Part shown: positions 36,436 through 41,796 of the stretch, in pieces
Layout of the letters: the number at the start of each line of letters is the position of its first letter
How positions within the stretch are numbered: position 1 is the stretch's first letter
Assembly: GCA_029062005.1 (NCBI GenBank)
Contig: JAIDQZ010000037.1
Coordinates: 1 to 41,796 of the forward strand
Direction of reading: 5' to 3'
Length of the DNA: 41,796 nucleotides
From: Muribaculaceae bacterium
GTDB taxonomy: Bacteria; Bacteroidota; Bacteroidia; Bacteroidales; Muribaculaceae
Made by a program: the position numbers and the translations under genes
Notes under the pieces: generated by a model
Databases searched by the model: none
What the model was told of the DNA's origin: nothing
What the model saw: only the letters and a program-made list of their open reading frames with translations

Positions 36436-36459
36436 AATTATCAAACTAGTTTGATAATT
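36436..36459. promoter_or_regulatory. 24-bp perfect palindrome, operator-like
   Basis: Every base from 36436 to 36447 is complementary to 36459 back to 36448 with no loop (centre ACTAGT). This is typical of a site for a dimeric DNA-binding regulator. It lies about 55 bp upstream of the -7 element that would drive the lipoprotein/MG2 block. Confidence 0.6.
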
Positions 36460-36514
36460 AAGGGCAGCTGATAAGATTTTCATAAATAGCAAATCCTAAT
36501 CTGATATTTTTTAT

Positions 36515-36522
36515 TATCTTTG
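36515..36522 (+). promoter_or_regulatory. Candidate promoter of the lipoprotein/MG2 block
   Basis: TATCTTTG matches TAnnTTTG, but no TTTG box stands 19-21 nt upstream, which may mean activator dependence. Predicted start near 36529. Confidence 0.45.
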
Positions 36523-36628
36523 CAAGTTGTGTATTTCTATGTAAACGTGAGATAAAAGCATACTACTGATGCATAATCGCACGTAAGCATTGACTATTTC
36601 GACTCTTATGTCAAGACCATTTCTTAAT

Positions 36629-37045
36629 ATGAATAGATTCATTCTTTTAATTACTATAATGGTTATCTCCCTGTGCATGTCTTTTATAGGATGCCAGGCA
36701 GCTCACAGAGCCGATGGCTTCTATCCGGTGGCAGATATTCCTGAAAATCAGATAGAGGGAAAAGCTATTGTCAAAACAAAAGACTTTGAATGTATTGTTC
36801 TTGACACCATAACAGATCTCAATGAGATAGTTATTACCGGAAAACTGAAGCCTCACAAGATTAAGACATTCGCGGACGCCACGGAAAGAAGAATCGGAAA
36901 ACGTATAGGATTCGTGTATAAGGATTCCGTAATCACGGCACCTACCGTCAACTGCCGTATTGAAAGCGGGACTTTTCAAATCAACAGCAAAGATCAAAAA
37001 TTGATTCTTGAAATCTTCTCCTCATTGAAAAAAGACATGCGTTAA
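36629..37045 (+). CDS. Small lipoprotein with SecD P1-head-like segment
   Basis: A 138-residue protein from the ATG at 36629; upstream in-frame starts at 36590 and 36608 would bury the signal peptide. The lipobox SFIGC puts the acylated Cys at 22. The mature part starts with an ADGFYPV motif. A later stretch, IGKRIGFVYKDSVITAP followed by a short beta hairpin (residues 88-115), looks like the P1 head of the SecD translocon subunit, where a similar DGKVISAP-type segment occurs. It has no membrane helices and no SecF partner, so it is not a translocase subunit itself. The role is unknown. It lies about 150 bp upstream of the MG2 genes on the same strand. Confidence 0.7.
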   Translation: MNRFILLITIMVISLCMSFIGCQAAHRADGFYPVADIPENQIEGKAIVKTKDFECIVLDTITDLNEIVITGKLKPHKIKTFADATERRIGKRIGFVYKDSVITAPTVNCRIESGTFQINSKDQKLILEIFSSLKKDMR

Positions 37046-37198
37046 CAAAACATTGGTATTCTATAATTCAACAACAAAATCTAATATGAAAATGAAAAAC
37101 TTCATTCTTTTTACCCTTTAATATGACAAATGATATCTAAAACATAACCGGCATTATTATGTCGTAGGAATTGAAGTGAAACTTATTAAGACACTCTG

Positions 37199-38878
37199 AT
37201 GACCGGCAGAAGCTTAACATTACTGATGATTTCCATCCTTTTCTTTCCTATACAGGGAAAAGAATTTATACATGTTTTCACAGATAAGGGTATATATGAA
37301 AACTGTGATGATATGTGGTTCAAGGGAGTAGTATTTGACGACAGCACGAAGCTTCTTTCAGATCGTTCGCATACAGCTTTCGTTGAGATCATAGATTCCA
37401 ACGACAGTGTTGTTTGGCAGGAGAAATACAGGGTCTCAAACGGCATGTGTGACGGGCATGTTTACATCGGAGATAACTGGGAACCAGGGGAATATCGTAT
37501 GTTTATGCATACGAGGGGATCGTTAGGAAAGGGAGATAAAGAGACATATCCGAAAAAGCTTCTTATAGTCAGTGAATTATCGGAAGCACCCATATTTCTT
37601 AGAAAAGCGCGGGAGCAAGCCAACTACATAGACTTACCCGACTCATTATACACAAATGATATGAGTGTCTCGCTGACACTTGACAGTACTGAGTATCATC
37701 AAAGAAGCAAAGTAAAGGCTACCGTCAGAGTCACGGATAAAGAAGGGAATCCGGTGCGTGCTGTAATAACAATGAGCGTAGCCGACATCTTGTATACATA
37801 TCCACCGTCTGACGTTGATATCATATCACAGATATATGGACTTGAACATGACTCAATCCGACTGAAAGAGCAGTATTTCGAACCGATTCTTTCCGACGGA
37901 GCCGCTTCCGGAGTCCTGAGGTCCGGTAGTAAAAATTATACAGTTCCACTGAATGGCAAATATATAAATGTATTTGACGATACTGCGGAAAAGGGTGCCG
38001 TGAATATAATAACGACCGGCAAAGACGGGCACTTCGATATTTCTCCCGCAATCGCCTCGTCACTAAACAAAAATCTGCTTCTAAAACCTTTGGTAGCCGA
38101 AGATATAAAACCTCGGCTGGAAATAGATGATTCATTCAAAGATATAGAAAGGATACGTAAAGATGCTTATGAGAAGTATTATCCCGGTATGCGTCGAAAC
38201 GACGATATTGTGAGGGATGATACCGCAGATTATTCCGGACGCCACACAGTACAGCTTGACGAAGTCATTGTAAAGGGCTCCGGATGGAAGCGCAAACCAA
38301 AACGCAACAAAGTAATAGGATATCTTGACAGTCTTGCTTTAAGCCGTCAAAGCGCATGGGTATGTTGCGGAAAGATAGTAGATGGACAATATGTAGGCGG
38401 TTTTCTCAACGACTACTTGCCCAGCTATAATCATCATCCATTGGATGATCCCTACTATTCCGTCAGACCTCCCAAAAATATAACAATTCCGGAACGCGGC
38501 AGACTATACAAAATGATAAAAATGAGATGGGACGAAAGAATGCAATGTTATACTTATGAACTTGAATCATGGGCTGTGTATTCCGGACCGAACTATTCTG
38601 AAAAAGATCTTCTGGAAATGGAGGGTATCTGGAAAGCCCGGGGATATTACCCAAAGAGACGCTTCAACATTCCTGATACAGATGAACTCATACCGGGTAT
38701 AGAGGATTTTCGCTCTACACTTTTGTGGCTTCCACGTGTCCAGACTGACGAAAACGGTGAATTCACTGTCGAATTTCCAACCTCAGACATATGCTCAACT
38801 TTCAGGATATCCGGATTTGTACTTACCCCTGATCTTAAGGAAGCTAAGACTCTTAATGAATATTTTGTAGTGAATTAA
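37199..38878 (+). CDS. MG2-domain envelope protein, short form (559 aa)
   Basis: An exported protein (signal residues 1-20) that begins with a macroglobulin MG2-like domain (FIHVFTDKGIYENCDDMWFKG, compare VYLHIDNNSYYHDDTLWFSA in the next gene). A VQLDEVIVKG segment near residue 353, resembling a TonB plug or linker, follows, and the C-terminus has the TLLWLPRVQTDENGEF motif that mirrors TLYWNPEIYPDENGKA next door. The middle macroglobulin-like domains of the longer paralogue appear missing. Function unknown; such proteins accompany TonB-dependent systems in Bacteroidota, but no SusC or SusD lies here. The next gene starts 29 bp later. Likely periplasmic or surface exposed. Confidence 0.75.
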   Translation: MTGRSLTLLMISILFFPIQGKEFIHVFTDKGIYENCDDMWFKGVVFDDSTKLLSDRSHTAFVEIIDSNDSVVWQEKYRVSNGMCDGHVYIGDNWEPGEYRMFMHTRGSLGKGDKETYPKKLLIVSELSEAPIFLRKAREQANYIDLPDSLYTNDMSVSLTLDSTEYHQRSKVKATVRVTDKEGNPVRAVITMSVADILYTYPPSDVDIISQIYGLEHDSIRLKEQYFEPILSDGAASGVLRSGSKNYTVPLNGKYINVFDDTAEKGAVNIITTGKDGHFDISPAIASSLNKNLLLKPLVAEDIKPRLEIDDSFKDIERIRKDAYEKYYPGMRRNDDIVRDDTADYSGRHTVQLDEVIVKGSGWKRKPKRNKVIGYLDSLALSRQSAWVCCGKIVDGQYVGGFLNDYLPSYNHHPLDDPYYSVRPPKNITIPERGRLYKMIKMRWDERMQCYTYELESWAVYSGPNYSEKDLLEMEGIWKARGYYPKRRFNIPDTDELIPGIEDFRSTLLWLPRVQTDENGEFTVEFPTSDICSTFRISGFVLTPDLKEAKTLNEYFVVN

Positions 38879-38907
38879 AATATAAGTTGCATTATAAGAC
38901 TAAGGAA

Positions 38908-41511
38908 ATGAGAGCAGCAGTGATATGTATGGTTTTAATAGCGTCTGTTTTTAATTCATTCGCCCTGACACCAGCCTCAAAAAGCAAATATAAGAAACAC
39001 GAAAATAGCACCTATGCTGAAGAATTAAACCTACAGTCAGATTTTGCCGATATCGCCGCATCTATACTTCCCAAGGAGAAAGTGTATCTCCATATTGACA
39101 ATAACAGTTATTACCATGATGACACACTATGGTTTAGCGCCTATATTGTCAATTCAGACGGAAACACATCTACAGACATAAGCAAGACACTATATGTAGA
39201 CCTGCTTAATCCGGGCGGCGATATAATCGATACAAAAATCCTCAATATAGTCGACGGAAGGGCACATGGAAATTTCAAAATCGACTGCATACCGTTTTAT
39301 TCCGGCTTTTTTGAGATCAGAGCCTATACAAAATACATGATGAACTTCGGACCAGAAACCGCTTTTACAAGGGTAATACCTGTCTTTGACTCATCGAAAC
39401 CTGAAAACGGCTATAGAAAACGCAATATGCGCACATATGGATCCGGGCAATACACATACTCTCGTAAAAGACCGGAAAAAGGGAAAGACATCAATGTATC
39501 ATTTTATCCAGAAGGAGGCAATCTCATAAAAGGAGCTAAGTCAAGGATCGCCTTCGAGGCAAAAGATAAAAATGGTCATCCTATCGATATTACCGGATAT
39601 GTATTCAGCGGCAATCAAGACACTTTGACTTCAATCAAGACTTATCATGGGGGTAAAGGTGTGTTCAGTATGGTTCCTGACGGCACTCAGCAATATGCTA
39701 TTGTTTACCATAACGGCAAGAGCAAGAAATTCTTGCTTCCTGAAACCGCGCCAAACGGGTTTTCGATCAGTGTCGACAATCTTTCGCACAAAGACAGTGT
39801 ATCCGTGACCATCGACAGGACAGGTGTTTTCAACAGGATTGATACCGTTGGAATCATCCTGACAAGCCATGGGAAAATGAAGATATACAGTGCCATTGCA
39901 TCATCGTTCAGAAGACCGGTACATATCTCATTCGACAGAAAATCCCTGTCAGCAGGCGTAGCGGAAGTGACTCTTGCGGATATGAAGGGAAAGAAAATCG
40001 CTGACAGAATGATCTTTAATATGCCTGATTCAACAAATTTTCTTGATCTCAGATATACATTTGATAAAAAGGAATATAATCCACATGAAGCAATAAACAT
40101 GTCGGTTTCTATATCTGATGCCGACGGCAAACCGGTAAGATCCCCGTTTTCACTTTCAATAAGGGATGGAAAAGACGAGTTAGAATGGAAACGAGATATA
40201 CGAACGGATCTTCTTCTTATGTCCGATATCAAGGGATACGTAGCCAACCCTACATATTATTTCGAATCTTCCGACAGCATTCACCTACGGGATCTCGATC
40301 TGTTGATGATGGTGCAGGGATGGCGTAAGTACCCATGGAAAACGTTGACAGAAAAAACTATTGACAACATTCGCTTCAAGCCGGAAAATGAAGGAATTGA
40401 CATTACAGGAACAGTACGTAGCCTGACAAACAAACCTATCTCGGATATTGATGTAACGGCATTTTTAATGAAGGGAGAAAGCTTTGAAGACAAGTCAATT
40501 CCACCTATGGATATCGCCCGTACCGACTCAGCAGGAAGATTTTCTTTCACAGCCAATATAGAAGACCGGTGGTCGCTTATTCTCAATACGACAAAAAACA
40601 GCAAACTCATCGACAGTCAGATCTCACTTGACAAAGAATATATTCCGGGACCTCGCCAATATGCCCGACATGAAATGGAAGTGCAGTCTGTATCCGAAAG
40701 GAAGGGTTCATCCGCCGGATTCAGTGATGATTCGATTGACTCTTCTGATGAGAACGAAATCGATGCTTATAAATCTCTTCATTCTGATGATAGATCAATA
40801 TGGCTTGATGAAGTTGTGGTAAAACATAAAAAGAACTGGCTTGACGATGCGAGATCTCAGGCTCGCAAGAGAGCGGTGGCATATTATGAAGTAGATGATG
40901 AAATAGATGCACTGAGAGACGCGGGTGAATATGTCAATACGGGCAGTGACATCCATGGACTCATCATGAAACTTAATCCTCAATTCACAAGGGTGCCTTG
41001 GTATGGAGAAGAATATCTGTCATATAAGCAAAAAATGCCATTGATAGTAGTAGACTATGAACGGATATCAGGTCCGACACAGGAAGAATACTTCAGGTAT
41101 AAGGATGTCAGGCTTGAATCCATAAAATCCATATCTATAAGTGAGGATGTTGCACTAAAAGGGAAATATTGTTGGGAAAGAATCCCTCCGAGTATCGCTG
41201 ACGTTGAATATAGTTGTGTGGTTATGATTGAGACCTATCCTGACGGAAAAATTATGGTAGACGGGGGAAAAGGCATTCGAAAGACGAAGATCCAAGGCTA
41301 CGACACTCCACAGGAATTCTATTCTCCCGACTATTCAGTCATGCCCATTGAGGAGGATAATCGCCGCACCCTTTACTGGAATCCTGAAATTTATCCGGAT
41401 GAAAACGGAAAAGCTGCTATAAGGTTCTATAACAGCAGCACATGCAGAGACATGAAGGTCGTCATGCAGACCGTAACTCCCGACGGCGCATTAGGAAGTA
41501 GCTTGAATTAA
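38908..41511 (+). CDS. MG2-domain envelope protein, long form (867 aa)
   Basis: Exported protein. The ATG at 38908 begins a typical signal peptide (MRAAVICMVLIASVFNSFA); a TTG at 38887 in frame would add seven polar residues and is less likely. Domains in order: MG2-like strand domain (about 60-160), further macroglobulin/Ig-like domains (about 180-480), a carboxypeptidase-regulatory-like beta domain (about 500-590), the WLDEVVVKHKK linker near 640 and a C-terminal plug-like region ending in the RRTLYWNPEIYPDENG motif near 825-840. It resembles alpha-2-macroglobulin N-termini without the thioester. It is a paralogue of the gene before it, and the two are probably one operon. Binding partner unknown. 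Confidence 0.78.
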   Translation: MRAAVICMVLIASVFNSFALTPASKSKYKKHENSTYAEELNLQSDFADIAASILPKEKVYLHIDNNSYYHDDTLWFSAYIVNSDGNTSTDISKTLYVDLLNPGGDIIDTKILNIVDGRAHGNFKIDCIPFYSGFFEIRAYTKYMMNFGPETAFTRVIPVFDSSKPENGYRKRNMRTYGSGQYTYSRKRPEKGKDINVSFYPEGGNLIKGAKSRIAFEAKDKNGHPIDITGYVFSGNQDTLTSIKTYHGGKGVFSMVPDGTQQYAIVYHNGKSKKFLLPETAPNGFSISVDNLSHKDSVSVTIDRTGVFNRIDTVGIILTSHGKMKIYSAIASSFRRPVHISFDRKSLSAGVAEVTLADMKGKKIADRMIFNMPDSTNFLDLRYTFDKKEYNPHEAINMSVSISDADGKPVRSPFSLSIRDGKDELEWKRDIRTDLLLMSDIKGYVANPTYYFESSDSIHLRDLDLLMMVQGWRKYPWKTLTEKTIDNIRFKPENEGIDITGTVRSLTNKPISDIDVTAFLMKGESFEDKSIPPMDIARTDSAGRFSFTANIEDRWSLILNTTKNSKLIDSQISLDKEYIPGPRQYARHEMEVQSVSERKGSSAGFSDDSIDSSDENEIDAYKSLHSDDRSIWLDEVVVKHKKNWLDDARSQARKRAVAYYEVDDEIDALRDAGEYVNTGSDIHGLIMKLNPQFTRVPWYGEEYLSYKQKMPLIVVDYERISGPTQEEYFRYKDVRLESIKSISISEDVALKGKYCWERIPPSIADVEYSCVVMIETYPDGKIMVDGGKGIRKTKIQGYDTPQEFYSPDYSVMPIEEDNRRTLYWNPEIYPDENGKAAIRFYNSSTCRDMKVVMQTVTPDGALGSSLN

Positions 41512-41793
41512 ACTCTTTTTCAACTGAATAATCGGGAATGAAATTTCTCAGGACCATGCAAACCACTGAAAAATTTGGAGAGAAACAACTTAAAATTCCG
41601 GATTCAAATTTAATTCTTATTTTTTCTCATAAATATTTGCCGGAATGATATTTTTTTTGTAACTTTGCATCCGATTTGTGGCACATCCTTAAAAGTTCCG
41701 CCAAATGATGCGCCGGCGGGGCGATATGAGACTGTGATGGCCGCCTCAATCCGAAAGTTAAATTTTTATAGAAGTAAAAAACAAACCTCAGTC
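41512..41793 (+). other. Leader region of the next gene
   Basis: A 282-bp gap. The first 120 bp show nothing recognisable. The rest holds a promoter and a leader of about 120 nt with a GC-rich pairing (41715-41719 with 41741-41745) before an ATG at the last three bases of the window. A leader of this length and structure suits a regulated gene, possibly a ribosomal protein gene. Confidence 0.5.
41636..41667 (+). promoter_or_regulatory. Promoter of the gene beginning at the window end
   Basis: TTTG (41636-41639), a 20-nt spacer and TAACTTTG (41660-41667) match the consensus exactly. Predicted start near 41674. Confidence 0.8.
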
Positions 41794-41796
41794 ATG
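41794..41796 (+). CDS. Start codon of a truncated downstream gene
   Basis: Only the ATG is inside the window. In many Bacteroidales the tsaD-cinA pair is followed by the ribosomal protein gene rpmB, so L28 is one guess, but nothing in the available sequence identifies the product. Confidence 0.25.

Larger units (their letters stand above)
36266..36628. other. Intergenic region with palindrome and imperfect repeats
   Basis: A 363-bp gap. It holds a weak hairpin at 36317-36341 (possible cinA terminator, one G-T pair, poor T tail), an imperfect 11-bp direct repeat (36366-36376 and 36388-36398, one mismatch, 22-bp period), a 24-bp perfect palindrome at 36436-36459 and a -7 promoter element at 36515-36522. 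No further gene is seen. Confidence 0.65.

Overview
This window reads as Bacteroidota, most likely order Bacteroidales; a Muribaculaceae-like gut lineage is my guess, from overall gene content and not from any marker gene. Three things support the phylum. Promoters follow the Bacteroidota pattern TTTG-N19/20-TAnnTTTG, found with near-exact spacing before nrdD, ftsY, prs, tsaD, the sugar transporter, the pectinesterase-like gene and the last gene. Shine-Dalgarno sequences are largely absent. The gene set (two-subunit Trk system, large TamB, MG2-domain surface proteins, Nim-like flavoprotein, M13 peptidase) is also typical. I see no rRNA, tRNA, CRISPR array, insertion sequence or phage gene.

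Layout. 1-480: no convincing protein gene. The minus strand carries a promoter, a roughly 100-nt leader or small RNA ending in a terminator hairpin, and then a GC-rich, strongly structured stretch that runs to the window edge. 651-5599 (+): a small two-helix membrane protein, dxs, trkA and trkH. 5654-13004 (-): a YqhD-like iron alcohol dehydrogenase, a lipoprotein, and a tightly coupled unit transcribed as sugar MFS transporter, DUF5107-TPR protein, SMR exporter and Nim-like flavoprotein. Divergent from that unit, 13264-17391 (+) holds a secreted pectinesterase-fold protein and a GH43 glycosidase. Together these look like a small sugar-use locus without SusC/SusD.

17614-26852 (+) is mostly housekeeping: nrdD-nrdG (anaerobic ribonucleotide reduction), ftsY, then the overlapping rimO-menF-M13 peptidase run, and prs. 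26944-34182 (-) holds, in transcription order, tamB, a patatin-like phospholipase and a GH13 amylase-family enzyme. 34468-36265 (+) holds tsaD and a shortened cinA that lacks the molybdopterin-binding domain. 36629-41511 (+) is an accessory envelope block: a small lipoprotein with a SecD P1-head-like segment and two related MG2-domain proteins. The window ends in a promoter, a structured leader and the ATG of the next gene.

Most promising leads: (1) the minus-strand attenuator-like element and the structured RNA after it at 1-481; (2) a 17-bp perfect inverted repeat abutting the nrdD promoter; (3) a 24-bp perfect palindrome upstream of the lipoprotein/MG2 block; (4) the domain-reduced CinA; (5) the sugar transporter/DUF5107/SMR/Nim coupling; (6) a dispersed motif of about 22 nt shared by two intergenic regions.
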